From assembly GCA_014155875.1 (NCBI GenBank), contig JACEFZ010017696.1, forward strand, positions 124,001 to 188,000: 64,000 nucleotides of DNA. Direction: 5' to 3'. The number at the start of each line of letters is the position of its first letter. Position 1 is the stretch's first letter. This stretch comes from Cepaea nemoralis. Taxonomy: Eukaryota; Mollusca; Gastropoda; Stylommatophora; Helicidae. The position numbers and the translations under genes are program-made. Below are positions 44,501-58,091 of the stretch, piece after piece. Under the pieces are notes generated by a model. That model was not told the DNA's origin. It worked only from the letters and a program-made list of their open reading frames with translations, and did not search any database.

Positions 44501-47500
44501 GCTATATTGTCCAGTTGTCTAGTTCAATCATTGTGGAGACAGATGTTCCTCCATGGTACATTGTCCAGTTCTCTAGTTCAATCATTTTGGAGACAGATGT
44601 TCCTCCATGCTACATTGTCCAGTTCTCTAGTTCAATCATTGTGGAGACATATGTTTTTCCATGCTATATTGTCCAGTTGTCTAGTTCAATCATTGTGGAG
44701 ACAGATGTTCCTCCGTGCTACATTGTCTAATTCAATCATTGTGGAGACAGATGTTCCTCCATGCTACATTGTCCAGTTCTGTAGTTCAACCATTGTGGCG
44801 ATAGATGTTCCTCCATGCTACATTATCCAGTTCTCTAGTTTAACCATTGTGGAGATAGATGTTCCTTCATGTTACATTGTCCAGTTCTCTAGTTCAATCA
44901 TTGTTGAGACAGATGTTCCTCCAGGCTACATTGTCCAGTTGTCTAGTTCAATCATTGTGGAGACCGATGTTCCTCCATCCTACATTGTCCAGTTGTCTAG
45001 TTCAATCATTGTGGAGATAGATTTTCCTCCATACTACATTGTCCACTTCTCTAGTTCAATCATTGTGGAGACAGATGTTCCTCCATGCTACATTGTCCAG
45101 TTCTCTAGTTCAGTCATTGTGGAGACAGATGTTACTCCATGCTGCATTGTCCAGTTGTCTAGGTCAATCATTGTGGAGACAGATGATCCTCCATGCTACA
45201 TTGTCCACTTGTCTAGTTCAATCATTGTGGAGACAGATGTTCCTCCAAGCTACATTGTCCAGTTGTCTAGTTCAATCATTGTGGAGACAGACGTTCCTCC
45301 ATGCTACATTGTCCATTTGTCTAGTTCAGTCATTGTGGAGACAGATGTTCCTCCAGTTCTCTAGTTCAATCATTGTGGAGACAGATGTTCCTCCATGATA
45401 CATTGTCCAGTTGTCTAGTTCAATCATTGTGGAGACAGATGTTCCTCCATGCTACATTGTCTAGTTCAATCATTGTGGAGAAAGATGTTCCTCCATGCTA
45501 CATTGTCTAGTTCCATCATTGTGGAGACAGATGTTCCTCCATGGTACACTGTCCAGTTCTCTAGGTCAATCATTGTGGAGACAGATGTTCCTCCAAGCTA
45601 CGTTGTCCAGTTCTCTAGTTCAATCATTGTGGAGTCAAATGTTCCTCCATGGTACATTGTCCAGTTCTCTAGTTCAATCATTGTGGAGATAGATGTTCCT
45701 CCATGCTACATTGTCCAGTTCTCTAGTTCAATCATTGTGGAGATAGATGTTCCTCCATGCTACATTGTCCAGTTGTCTAGCTCAATCATTGTGGAGATAG
45801 ATGTTCCTACATGCTACATTGTCCAGTTGTCGAGCTCAATCATTGTGGAGATAGATGTTCCTCCATGTTATATTGTTCAGTTGTCTAGTTCAATCATTGT
45901 GGAGACAGATGTTCCTCCATGCTACATTGTCCAGTTGTCTAGTTCAATCATTGTGGAGATATATATATATATATTCCTCCATGCTACATTGTCCAGTTGT
46001 CTAGTTCAATTATTGTGGAGATAGATGTTCCCTCATGCTACATTGTCCAGTTGTCTAGTTCAATCATTGTGGAGTCAAATGTTCCTCCATGGTACATTGT
46101 CCAGTTCTCTAGTTCAATCATTGTGGAGATAGATGTTCCTCCATGCTACATTGTCCAGTTCTCTAGTTCAATCATTGTGGAGATAGATGTTCCTCCATGC
46201 TACATTGTCCAGTTGTCTAGCTCAATCATTGTGGAGATAGATGTTCCTACATGCTACATTGTCCAGTTGTCTAGCTCAATCATTGTGGAGATAGATGTTC
46301 CTCCATGTTATATTGTTCAGTTGTCTAGTTCAATCATTGTATAGACAGATGTTCCTCCATGCTACATTGTCCAGTTGTCTAGTTCACTCATTGTGGAGAC
46401 AGATGTTCCTCCATGCTACATAGTCCAGTTGTCTAGTTCAATCATTGTGGAGACAGATGTTACTCCAAGCTACATTGTCCTGTTCTCTAGTTCAATCATT
46501 GTAGAGACAGATGTTCCTCCATGCTACATTGTCCAGTTCTCTAGTTCAATCATTGTGGAGTCAAATGTTCCTCCATGGTACATTGTCCAGTTCTCTAGTT
46601 CACTCATTGTGGAGACAGATGTTCCTCCATGCTACATTGTCCAGTTCTCTAGTTCAGTCATTGTGGAGATAGATGTTCCTCCATGCTACATTGTCCAGTT
46701 GTCTAGCACAATCATTGTGGAGATAGATGTTCCTCCATGCTACATTGTCCAGTTGTCTAGCTCAATCATTGTAGAGATAGATGTTCCTCCATGTTTTATT
46801 GTCCAGTTGTCTAGTTCAATCATTGTGGAGATAGATGTTCCTCCATGCTACGTTGTCCAGTTCTCTAGTTCAGTCATTGTGGAGAGAGATGTTCCTCCAT
46901 GCTACATTGTCCAGTTGTCTAGCTCTATCATTGTGGAGATAGATGTTCCTACATGCTACATTGTCCAGTTGTCTAGCTTAATCATTGTGGAGATAGATGT
47001 TCCTCCATGTTATATTGTCCAGTTGTCTAGTTCAATTATTGTGGAGATAGATGTTCCTCCAGTTATCTAGTTCAATCATTGTGGAGACAGATGTTACTCC
47101 ATGCTATATTGTCCAGTTGTCTAGTTCAATCATAGTGGAGACAGAAGTTCCTCCATGCTACATTGTCCAGTTGTCTAGTTCAGTTATTGTGGAGACAGAT
47201 GTTCCTCCAGTTCTCTATTTCATTCATTGTGGAGACAGATGTTCCTCCATGCTATATTGTCCAGTTGTCTAGTTCAATCAATGTGGAGACAGATGTTCCT
47301 CCATGCTACATTGTCTAGTTCAATCATTGTGGAGACAGATGTTCCTCCATGCTACATTGTCTAGTTCATTCATTGTGGAGACAGATGTTCCTCCGTGCTA
47401 CATTGTCTAGTTCAGTCATTGTGGAGACAGATGTTCCTCCATGCTACATTGTGCAGTTGTCCAGTTCAGTCATTGTGGAGATAGATGTTCCTCCAGTTCT

Positions 47501-50500
47501 CTAGGTCAATCATTGTGGAGACAGATGTTCCTCCATGCTACATTGTCCAATTGTCTAGTTTAATCATTGTGGAGACAGATGTTCCTCCATGCTACATTGT
47601 CTAGTTCAATCATTGTGGAGACAGATGTTCCTCCGTGCTATATTGTCTAGTCCAATCATTGTGGAGACAGATGTTCCTCCAGTTGTCTAGTTTAATCATT
47701 GTGGAGACAGATGTTCCTCCATGCTACATTGTCCAGTTGTCTAGTTCAATCATTGTGGAGACAGATGTTCCTCCATGCTACATTGTCTAGTTCAATCATT
47801 GTGGAGACAGATGTTCCTCCGTGCTACATTGTCTAGTTCAATCATTGTGGAGACAGATGTTCCTCTATGCTACATTGTACAGTTCTCTAGTTCAATCATT
47901 GTGGAGACAGATATTCCTCCATGCTACATTGTCCAGTTGTCTAGTTCAATCATTGTGGAGACAGATGTTCCTCCATGGTACATTGTCCAGTTCTCTAGTT
48001 CAATCATTTTGGAGACAGATGTTCCTCCATGCTACATTGTCCAGTATTCTAGTTCAATCATTGTGGAGACATATGTTACTCCATGCTATATTGTCCAGTT
48101 GTCTAGTTCAATCATTGTGGAGACAGATGTTCCTCCATGCTACATTGTCCAGTTGTCTAGTTCAGTAATTGTGGAGACAGATGTTCCTCCAGTTCTCTAT
48201 TTCATTCATTGTGAAGACAGATGTTCCTCCATGCTATATTGTCCAGTTCTCTAGTTCAATCATTGTGGAGACAGATGTTCCTCTGTGCTACATTATCTAG
48301 TTCAATCATTGAGGAGACAGATGTTCCTCCATGCTACATTGTCTAGTTCAATCATTGTGGAGACAGATGTTCCTCCATGCTGCATTGTCTAGTTCCATCA
48401 TTGTGGAGATAGATGTTCCTCCATGCTACATTGTCTAGTTCAATCATTGTGGAGACAGATGTTCCTCCATGCTACATTGTCCAGTTTTCTAGTTCAACCA
48501 TTATGGTGATAGATGTTCCTCTATGCTACATTGTCCAGTTCTCTAGTTCAACCATTGTGGAGATAGATCTTCCTCCATGCTACATTATCCAGTTGTCTAG
48601 TTCAACCATTGTGGAGATGGATGTTCCTCCATGCTACATTGTGCAGTTGTCTAGTTCAATCATTGTGGAGATAGATGTTCCTCCATGTTACATTGTCCAG
48701 TTCTCTAGTTCAACCATTGTGGAGATAGATGTTCCTCCATGCTACATTGTCCAGTTCTCTAGTTCAATCATTGTGGAGATAGATGTTCCTCCATGCTACA
48801 TTGTCCAGTTGTCTAGTTCAATCATTGTGGAGATATATGTTCCTACATGCTACATTGTCCAGTTGTCTAGCTCAATCATTGTGGAGATAGATGTTCCTCC
48901 ATGTTATATTGTTCAGTTGTCTAGTTCAATCATTGTATAGACAGATGTTCCTCCATGCTACATTGTCCAGTTGTCTAGTTCACTCATTGTGGAGACAGAT
49001 GTTCCTCAATGCTACATAGTCCAGTTGTCTAGTTCAATCATTGTGGAGTCAAATGTTCCTCCATGGTACATTGTCCAGTTCTCTAGTTCACTCATTGTGG
49101 AGACAGATGTTCCTCCATGCTACATTGTCCAGTTCTCTAGTTCAGTCATTGTGGAGATAGATGTTCCTCCATGCTACATTGTCCAGATGTCTAGCACAAT
49201 CATTGTGGAGATAGATGTTCCTCCAAGCTACATTGTCCTGTTCTCTAGTTCAATCATTGTAGAGACAGATGTTCCTCCATGCTACATTGTCCAGTTCTCT
49301 AGTTCAATCATTGTGGAGTCAAATGTTCCTCCATGGTACATTGTCCAGTTCTCTAGTTCACTCATTGTGGAGACAGATGTTCCTCCATGCTACATTGTCC
49401 AGTTCTCTAGTTCAGTCATTGTGGAGATAGATGTTCCTCCATGCTACATTGTCCAGTTGTCTAGCACAATCATTGTGGAGATAGATGTTCCTCCATGCTA
49501 CATTGTCCAGTTGTCTAGCTCAATCATTGTAGAGATAGATGTTCCTCCATGTTTTATTGTCCAGTTGTCTAGTTCAATCATTGTGGAGATAGATGTTCCT
49601 CCATGCTACGTTGTCCAGTTCTCTAGTTCAGTCATTGTGGAGAGAGATGTTCCTCCATGCTACATTGTCCAGTTGTCTAGCTCTATCATTGTGGAGATAG
49701 ATGTTCCTACATGCTACATTGTCCAGTTGTCTAGCTCAATCATTGTGGAGATAGATGTTCCTCCATGTTATATTGTCCAGTTGTCTAGGTCAATCATTGT
49801 GGAGACAGATGTTCCTCCATGCTACATTGTCCAGTTGTCTAGTTCAATCATTGTGGAGATATATATTCCTCCATGCTACATTGTCCAGTTGTCTAGTTCA
49901 ATCATTGTGGAGATAGATGTTCCTCCAGTTATCTAGTTCAATCATTGTGGAGACAGATGTTACTCCATGCTATATTGTCCAGTTGTCTAGTTCAATCATA
50001 GTGGAGACAGAAGTTCCTCCATGCTACATTGTCCAGTTGTCTAGTTCAGTCATTGTGGAGACAGATGTTCCTCCAGTTCTCTATTTCATTCATTGTGGAG
50101 ACAGATGTTCCTCCATGCTAAATTGTCCAGTTGTCTAGTTCAATCAATGTGGAGACAGATGTTCCTCCATGCTACATTGTCTAGTTCAATCATTGTGGAG
50201 ACAGATGTTCCTCTGTGCTACATTGTCTAGTTCAATCATTGTGGAGACAGATGTTCCTCCGTGCTACATTGTCTAGTTCAGTCATTGTGGAGACAGATGT
50301 TCCTCCATGCTACATTGTGCAGTTGTCCAGTTCAGTCATTGTGGAGACAGATGTTCCTCCAGTTCTCTAGTTCAATCATTGTGGAGACAGATGTTCCTCC
50401 ATGCTACATTGTCCAATTGTCTAGTTTAATCATTGTGGAGACAGATGTTCCTCCATGCTACATTGTCTAGTTCAATCATTGTGGAGACAGATGTTCCTCC

Positions 50501-51552
50501 GTGCTATATTGTCTAGTTCAATCATTGTGGAGACAGATGTTCCTCCAGTTGTCTAGTTCAATCATTGTGGAGACAGATGTTCCTCCATGCTACATTGTCC
50601 AGTTGTCTAGTTCAATCATTGTGGAGACAGATGTTCCTCCATGCTACATTGTCTAGTTCAATCATTGTGGAGACAGATGTTCCTCCGTGCTACATTGTCT
50701 AGTTCAATCATTGTGGAGACAGATGTTCCTCTATGCTACATTGTACAGTTCTCTAGTTCAATCATTGTGGAGACAGATATTCCTCCATGCTACATTGTCC
50801 AGTTGTCTAGTTCAATCATTGTGGAGACAGATGTTCCTCCATGGTATATTGTCCAGTTCTCTAGTTCAATCATTTTGGAGACAGATGTTCCTCCATGCTA
50901 CATTGTCCAGTTCTCTAGTTCAATCATTGTGGAGACATATGTTACTCCATGCTATATTGTCCAGTTGTCTAGTTCAATCATTGTGGAGACAGATGTTCCT
51001 CCATGCTACATTGTCCAGTTGTCTAGTTCAGTAATTGTGGAGACAGATGTTCCTCCAGTTCTCTATTTCATTCATTGTGAAGACAGATGTTCCTCCATGC
51101 TATATTGTCCAGTTCTCTAGTTCAATCATTGTGGAGACAGATGTTCCTCTGTGCTACATTATCTAGTTCAATCATTGAGGAGACAGATGTTCCTCCATGC
51201 TACATTGTCTAGTTCAATCATTGTGGAGACAGATGTTCCTCCATGCTGCATTGTCTAGTTCCATCATTGTGGAGATAGATGTTCCTCCATGCTACATTGT
51301 CTTGTTCAATCATTGTGGAGACAGATGTTCCTCCATGCTACATTGTCCAGTTTTCTAGTTCAACCATTGTGGAGATGGATGTTCCTCCATGCTACATTGT
51401 GCAGTTGTCTAGTTCAATCATTGTGGAGATAGATGTTCCTCCATGTTACATTGTCCAGTTCTCTAGTTCAACCATTGTGGAGATAGATGTTTCTCCATGC
51501 TACATTTTCCAGTTTTCTAGTTCAACCATTGTGGAGATAGATGTTCCGCTAT
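32600..51552. repeat. 54-bp satellite array (main part)
   Basis: Basic unit of 54 bp: tctagttcaatcattgtgga, gacagatgttcctccatgct, acattgtccagttg. Shortened units of 46 bp (lacking ccagttgt) and about 40 bp (lacking the atgctacattg part) are interspersed. About 350 units. Blocks recur in the same order: the 36740-38340 region resembles 44700-46310 (offset about 7.97 kb). The variant cctctatgctacattgtaca recurs at 44432, 47862 and 50729. 54 bp equals 18 codons, so long repetitive ORFs in two frames are a by-product. No transcription signals recognised. Confidence 0.97.
39900..40960. other. Indel-dense block within the satellite (possible assembly error zone)
   Basis: Monomers here carry frequent one-base insertions and deletions (gttcatcattg, gatagatggtttcccatcc, gagatcagatg, agtgctctag) that are rare on either side. 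Substitutions are not similarly raised. This pattern suggests unpolished long-read consensus, although a locally decayed patch is possible. Confidence 0.55.
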
Positions 51553-51564
51553 GCTACATTGTCT

Positions 51565-54500
51565 TTAATGTTTATGCCCGCAATGCGAGTGTGGACGCCC
51601 AGAAGTGGCAGTGCTTAAGTGGCATATTAGGCCACGAGAGAAATGTTATTTTCTGTGGTGACTTCAACGCTAAAGGCAGATCATGGGGAAACACTTCCTC
51701 CAATACACAAGGGGAGGAGCTCGAGACTGCACTGGAAACCATCGACCTGGTTTGTATCAACAGCGGCTGTGTCACCAGGACAGCAAGCCGTCCAGGCGAT
51801 GAGGACAGTGCTATTGATCTGGCGCTAGTTTCACCTTCACTCACTACAGTGTGTAGATGGGGTGTCCTAGGACACCATGGCAGCGACCACCACCCATGCA
51901 GCATATTGGTGGAGAAAGGCAGAACCAGGCAGCACAAGCTAAAGGTAAAGACGTTCCAGTATGACAGTACAGGGCAAGATGTGGTGAGTAAAATAAGACG
52001 TGACAAGCGCAGAACGTTTCAGGGCAGGAAAAAAAGCTGGGAGCAAAATCCGTGGTGGAGTTTCGAGGTGGAGAAGGCTTGGGTGGATAAGCGTAGTGCT
52101 GTAAGGAGATGGCAAAATGCCAAGAAGAACAGAGCTGGTCATCCTAGTCCCTGCTTGCACTTAGAAAGAGAGATGCACACAAAAGTAAGCTATTTCAAAA
52201 AACTGGTCAAGGTGGTTAAAAGCGAAAAATGGGCAGAGGTGTGTCAAAGAGTAAGCACAGACAAGTCACTGAAATTGTTCTGGCGACTACATAAAAGCAT
52301 GAGTGGTGTAGTCAAGAATAAGAGCATTTCTGACTTCCAAGGTGCTGACCTCATCTGGCAGAGGACTGACGAGGACAAGGGCAAAGCCCTCTTTGAACGC
52401 TACCTTGAGCAGAGCAACCAGACAGACATGGCCGGAATCTGGCCAAGGAGGTCACCTCAGACAGATGCAAGGCCCAGAACACTTCGGATGAAGACACAGT
52501 GACAGTGAAAGAAATCAAGGCTGTGCTTCGACGATAAAACAACAGTGCTCCAGGTCCTGATGGCATAAGATACGACGACATAAATAGATGTACCGACAAT
52601 GAGCTAGAGAAACTAGCAGACATGTACAACAACAGTATAGGGAGTGCTAGCATCAAGGAGGAATGGTTACACAGCTATCTGATTCCCTTGCCGAAGCCTG
52701 ACAAAGACCACAAAAAAATTCAGGGATATCGAATTATAACCATGCAGAATACAATAGGCAAGCTGCTGGAGAAGGTAATTGCCAGGAAAATATTAAGCCA
52801 ACTAGAGAGACAAGGTGTTTTCCCACCTACCCTGGGTGGGTACCGTCCAAAAAGAGAAACCTGGACCGATGCAGCAGTCTTTGCCCACGATGTCTATGAA
52901 GGTTTCCACTCAGGCACTGAAACCGTTGCTGCAGCGATTGATCTTGAGGACGCATACAACAGAGTACCACTGGATTTTTTAATGTTTCAGCTTCTTGAAC
53001 TAAACGTAAGTCCATTCCTCCTTAGTTGGATCACTGCAGCCCTCTTCCAACGGAAAGTAGTTTTTAGATGTGGCAGTTGGACTTCGGAACCAACAACAAT
53101 ATATCCTGGCCTACCACAGGGATCACCATTATCTCTGGTACTGTTCAACGCCTACACAGTGAGAATCACCAGTGAGCAGATCACTGGACCTGGCAGGACA
53201 TTGTCATATGCCGATGATGTTTTAGTGTATCGTCAGGGTAAGGATAGAGAGGAGGTTGCTGTGGAACTACAAACCGAACTCAATCACATAAGTACTTGGT
53301 GTGATGAAGCTGGGGCAATGGTCAACCCAACAAAGGCAACAGTGACTTGGTTCTCGTTGAATAATCATATTGTCAACAATCCAACACCAACTGTAATGCT
53401 GTGTTCAGAGACGGTGGAAAGAACGCAGGCAATGAATTACCTGGGGATACGGTTTGATCGAAGCCTTGCTTATAATGTGCACATAGACCAGGTGATAACA
53501 AAGGCCAAGCGGGGTTTGGCAGCGATGCGGGTAATGACGGCAGCAAACTGTGAGCAGCGCCATCTATGTCTTCTGTACGAGGGGCTGGTCATGTCTGTTT
53601 TGGAGTATGCAATGGCAATCCTGACTCTCAGCCATAAGCAGATAGAAAGGATGGAAAGGATACAGAATGAAGCTATGCGCATTATTCTTGGATGTACAAG
53701 AGATACAGCATGCAGGGCGATGCGCTACCTTCTTGATTTTCCAACCATTGAAGAGAGAATGCAAGTTTGCAGGGCACGCGCCTACCTCAGAATTAACGCA
53801 AACACACAGCATCCACTGCATAGTGAAATTAGGAAGGTGAAGGGCAGCAGGTTAAAAAGAGTACGGTCAAGGATGGGTCAAGCCGAAGACATTCTTCAAC
53901 AGGTGTGTTCACTTGAGGACTTAGAACCTGGCGAGGAGTGGGTGCAAGTGCCAACAGACTTCTGCACATCCTTTTCAGTTTGCATCCAACTAGATAGAAA
54001 ATGCAGACAAGAAAATCCGGCTGCTGTTGAGGCTGAAGTACAAGCGTTGATTTTCGAGAATTCGCTAGACAGTGACGCGGTCATCTACACAGATGGGTCG
54101 GTCGTCCGACATGTGAGAAGCTCATGGGCCTTTACAGCTCGGGCCAGAGGGAGAATTGTGAAGGAGGACTCTGGTGCTTTCACTGAAACCACAAGTAGCC
54201 TGACCATGGAAGTCATGGCAGTAAGTAAAGCAATAACATGGCTCGAGACACAGACATTCACTAGGGCTTGTTTCCTTAGCGACTCAATGAACATGATCAA
54301 GAGGATAGAGGAGGGGTCGATCCGAAGAGAATGGTTGCTGCCTCTGAAGCGGTCTCGGCTGGCAAAGATTAGTTTCATCTTCGTGCCAGGGCATGCGGGA
54401 GTACAAGGAAATGAGCGGGCTGACAAGCTCGCAGGTGAGGCTACTGTGGAGGGCGGACGCGCCATGGACCAGGCTGACATTCTGAATGCTCTACGAGAAG

Positions 54501-54730
54501 TGAGACTTTTGCAAGAACCACGTGATGACTGTGAATCTACAACAATGGCCAGACTGCGAGAGCAGCAAATTAAAAGAGGGGTGGCCAAACAAGAACACTA
54601 CGCAGGAAGCCAAAGAAGATTGATAAACCAACACAGAACTGGCGTCGTTAGCCGCTACACGCTGCGGGATTTGCTGAGGAGGGGATCCGAGCACTTATGG
54701 ACTGAATGGTTTGATGTGCAACGAGGATGA
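51565..54730 (+). pseudogene. I-like LINE ORF2: endonuclease, RT, RNase H (frameshift + stop)
   Basis: Endonuclease part: FNVYARNA, ILGHERNVIFCGDFNAKG, DLALVS, HGSDHHP (51565-51900). After a frameshift between about 52440 and 52500 and a TAA at 52535-52537, the frame is open from NNSAPGPDGIRYDDI to a stop at 54728-54730. RT motifs are AIDLEDAYNRVP, PGLPQGSPLS and YADDVLVY (53206 onward). RNase H shows YTDGS (about 54085), MEVMAV, LSDSMN and PGHAGVQGNERADKLAG, so D-E-D-D residues are present. The C-terminus ends HRTGVVSRYTLRDLLRRGSEHLW. The last about 700 codons are intact, indicating a recent insertion. Confidence 0.9.
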
Positions 54731-54761
54731 TCTGTCGACTAACTAACTAACTAACTAACTA
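51565..54761 (+). mobile_element. I-like LINE (EN-RT-RNase H), 5'-truncated, in 54-bp satellite
   Basis: A 12-bp duplication, gctacattgtct, at 51553-51564 and 54762-54773 flanks the insert; joining the flanks restores the satellite. The 3' end has a (ACTA)n tail (54736-54761). The element begins inside the endonuclease and contains RT and a complete-looking RNase H, the domain set of the I group. Confidence 0.9.
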
Positions 54762-54773
54762 GCTACATTGTCT

Positions 54774-55335
54774 AATTCAATTATTGTGGAGACAGATGTT
54801 CCTCCATGCTACATTGTCCACTTGTCTAGTTCAATCATTGTGGAGATAGATGTTCCTCCATGCTACATTGTCCAGTTGTCTAGTTCAGTCATTGAGGAGA
54901 TAGATGTTCCTCCATGCTACATTGTCTTGTTCAATCATTGTGGAGACAGATGTTCCTCCATGCTACATTGTCTAGTTCAATCATTGTGGAGATAGATGTT
55001 CTTCCATGCTACATTGTCCAGTTGTCTAGTTCAATCATTGTGGAGACAGATGTTCCTCCATGCTACATTGTCCAGTTGTCTAGTTCAATCATTGTGGAGA
55101 TAGATGTTTCTCCATGCTACATTGTCCAGTTATCTAGTTCAGTCATTGTAGAGACAGATGTTCCTCCATGCTACATTGTCTAGTTCAATCATTGTGGAGA
55201 CAGATGTTCCTCTTTGCTACATTGTCTAGTTCAATCATTGTGGAGACAGATGTTCCTCCATGCTATATTGTCTAGTTATATAGTTCAGTCAATGTAGAGA
55301 TATATTTTCCTCCATGCTACATTGCCTAGTTCAGA
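54774..55335. repeat. 54-bp satellite array (right edge)
   Basis: The array resumes after the LINE and decays towards 55335. 55336-55690 shows no recognisable feature. Confidence 0.95.
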
Positions 55336-55689
55336 GATAGAATAAAACTCAACATAATTGAGGAACCAGTTGCCTTTTCTCAAGAGCCCTCATTTTGCAG
55401 ATGCAGACTACAAGACATGATTGAAAATTCAAGGAGCAGTTAAAAATGTTCAGCACCATGGTGACCAGACACCTGGATTTGTCTACCCCTGGTCTAGGAT
55501 CTGATATTTAGCTCTTCCCTTGTCTCTCTAGTATAACAGCTGGTCCCCTTTTGGTATACCAGTATGTTCCTAAAAGCTAATAACAAATGCCACATCATTC
55601 ATTAATATTAGTGAGTCATGTAGCATAGAATTTTGCATTTTCCCCATGTCTTTATAATGTATAATGCTGTCCCCTCATTCAACAGCTAG

Positions 55690-56170
55690 AGAAGAGTCAC
55701 ACTACTAATAGTTCCCACCGCTATCTGATTGAAAGTTCTCCTGGTCTTCCCTCTCAGTTTTGAGATTATACCAGAACTCCTGCCATCCCCCCCTCAATCT
55801 CAACCTTTCCACATACGGGTTCTTAATCTGTTCCCCCACCTTCTCCACCTGGCCCCACAGGTGACCACCTCTCCCTTGTCTATAAATAATCAACCATCAA
55901 GAAGAGATGCATTCCCTGCCAGCCTGTAAGCCTCTTCACTCCCCAACACTCTCGCATGGTCAAAGCAAAAAAATCCATACAATTCTTAAAATCTGTGACC
56001 TCTGAAGCGAGGTGAGCCATTCCAAACAAAACATTCCTTTCTCCACTTTACTAAGCACACTCCTTGAGTCTAATTAAGACAATGTAAGTTGCAATGGTCT
56101 CCTCTAACCAACGGAATGCTACTGTGACTGCTTCCACCTCCATGTTGTGGAAGTGACATGGATGTGTGTA
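55690..56170 (-). pseudogene. Fossil I-like LINE RNase H region
   Basis: The minus strand gives, in shifting frames, NMEVEAVTVAFRWLEE (RNase H glutamate block), HARVLGSEEAYRLAGNASL (the last RNase H block, decayed) and a downstream stretch with VEKVGEQIKNPYVERL. Several stops and frameshifts intervene. It is an old copy, more diverged than 51565-54761 and 26186-26571. 56171-56381 is GT-rich with no feature. Confidence 0.5.
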
Positions 56171-56381
56171 TAGGTGGAGGATGTGTAGTTGAGAGGTGGC
56201 GGATATTGGGTGGGTGAGTGGGTCTAGGTTGGCTGATGTGTGTGTGGGTGGGTGGGGAAAATTGTGAGGGTGCAGGATGTATGTATGGATAGGTGTGGGT
56301 TGATGGGGGTATGTGTGTGTTGTTTTGTGATTGTCAGAGTCTTGCTTACAGCAAGGACACTGGCTCGTACATACCAACAAG

Positions 56382-56838
56382 TGTGATACAAAACACGGTC
56401 ACAGAATGACTTAACGTGACGAACTACACTTACAATGCAAACACTTTATTCACACATCTCACTCATCGCAACAATTCACATGTATCATACAATGACAATG
56501 CAATAATACATTTAATAAATATATCAATACACTACTACACAACTCACAGGCGCACAGTCATATCTTCTCACAGGCGTTCTCTCTATGGCGTTCATACATA
56601 TGAGCATCATTCAATCACGTCTGTCTTCGTCAACACTCCCAAGCCGTCTGCCGGCTAAACGCTGTGAGTCTCACTACGTGGGCCTGCGTCACTGCGTGGA
56701 GATCATGTCTCACATGCTTTCATCGACTGGTCCTTCCTGACACAGTGTGGTTAGCGTCGCTCACCAGTAGACCCACTGGCCGTCTTCGCCAGGCGTCATA
56801 GACGACGACGCGGTAGAACTAATGGGGAGATTATGACA
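56382..56838 (-). mobile_element. Probable 3' LTR of the Gypsy element
   Basis: On the minus strand it starts TGTCATAATC directly after a polypurine tract and ends near ...GTATCACA (56382). This is a TG...CA layout of about 457 bp with an AATAAA signal (about 56444-56438). The 5' LTR would lie beyond 64000, so identity of the two LTRs cannot be compared. The left edge is approximate. Confidence 0.6.
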
Positions 56839-56858
56839 GTCTCCCCCTCTCCATTTCA
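56839..56858 (-). other. Polypurine tract
   Basis: The minus strand reads AAATGGAGAGGGGGAGAC immediately before the LTR start. It is the expected primer for plus-strand synthesis of an LTR retrotransposon. 56859-58090, between it and RNase H, is non-coding or too decayed to read. Confidence 0.65.
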
Positions 56859-58091
56859 TGAAAGGACTTTTGCCTTTCATGTACTCTATATACATATATG
56901 GTTTATTTACTAAACTTGTCAGAATCGACCCATTAATAGTCGTCTGACCTGACACTTTAGTTTACATTTGAAATGTGCAAATAATTGTAAGTTATATCCA
57001 CTCATTCATCAATGCTGCTAATAAGCAACACTCATCAAGTACAATCCACTCGATGGGTTATTACCTTTAGTTGTAATATGACATAGCCAGTCCGGTAGCT
57101 ATTCAGCGAACTCGCAACTACCTCTCGACAGATTAACAAAAATTGCAAAAACGACATGTCAGACTGCGAGCCGTCTTCCTATAAGATGACTCCAACATTT
57201 GACCTCAACCTCATTTGGTTGAAGAGTCTTATGAAGGTCTACAACTTGGGTGCACAGGTGAGGTCATCTTGATGTGTCATCAACCTGGCAACCTGAAAAT
57301 GGCTTTTACACATGTTACACATTATTACAAATTTCAATTGTTTCCCTTGAACCAAATACAGAATCAATGGGGGATAATTTCAACATGCTGTCAAAGAAAA
57401 TAAATTACATTAGAAAATTACTTTCTAAGCATCATAGATTGATGCTTATTGACAATAGCGAAATAAATGTCACTATTGTGAACAAGTGAATCAAATTATG
57501 ATTCTCAGATTACATCTTCTCAAAATCCTTACATACAATTTGAATATGTAATCTTTCAGCTCACAAAGTTTAAATACATCGTCAATTCTTTGTGAGGATG
57601 ACATTATAGTTTGCTACTTTTTGAATAAATTTAATAAACACCGGAAATACACAGCTGGTGTGCTAAGTTGTAGATAACACAATGTTCTTCCGTCTGGATG
57701 TTACTGAAAGGAACGGAGGATAGAGTTCTTAAGTACAGCTGCTGGATTAACTATTTCTTTCACGATGTTGTTCTGTGGAACTTAGCTGTCACAGTCTCTC
57801 TCGCACTGGTTAAAATACGTCTGAAATTTCTGCGTGGCAGGTACTACGGATATTTTCACAGCTCTGGTGAAGTAAGTCTTGCACTCCTGTAGCACTGTTC
57901 GTAACAATGTTATATATATATTTAAAATAATGTTTCCTTTCTAACACATACACACAAGTATTCATTACATGCATTACTATAATTATAAAGTATATACACA
58001 ATATATTTACATTGGGAACTAGTCCCTATCATATAATCTGTACAGCGTTACTGAAAAACATTTCATAATGCGCTGTGTTGCTGAGCGTTAT

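Noticed and set aside
32613..51120. Dozens of repetitive ORFs such as those with CYIVQLSSSIIVETDVPP
   Set aside because: The 54-bp satellite unit is 18 codons long, so open frames are automatic; two frames are open in the same DNA.
32600..51552. CRISPR-like regular repeats
   Set aside because: Units are contiguous without unique spacers and the context is eukaryotic; this is a satellite.
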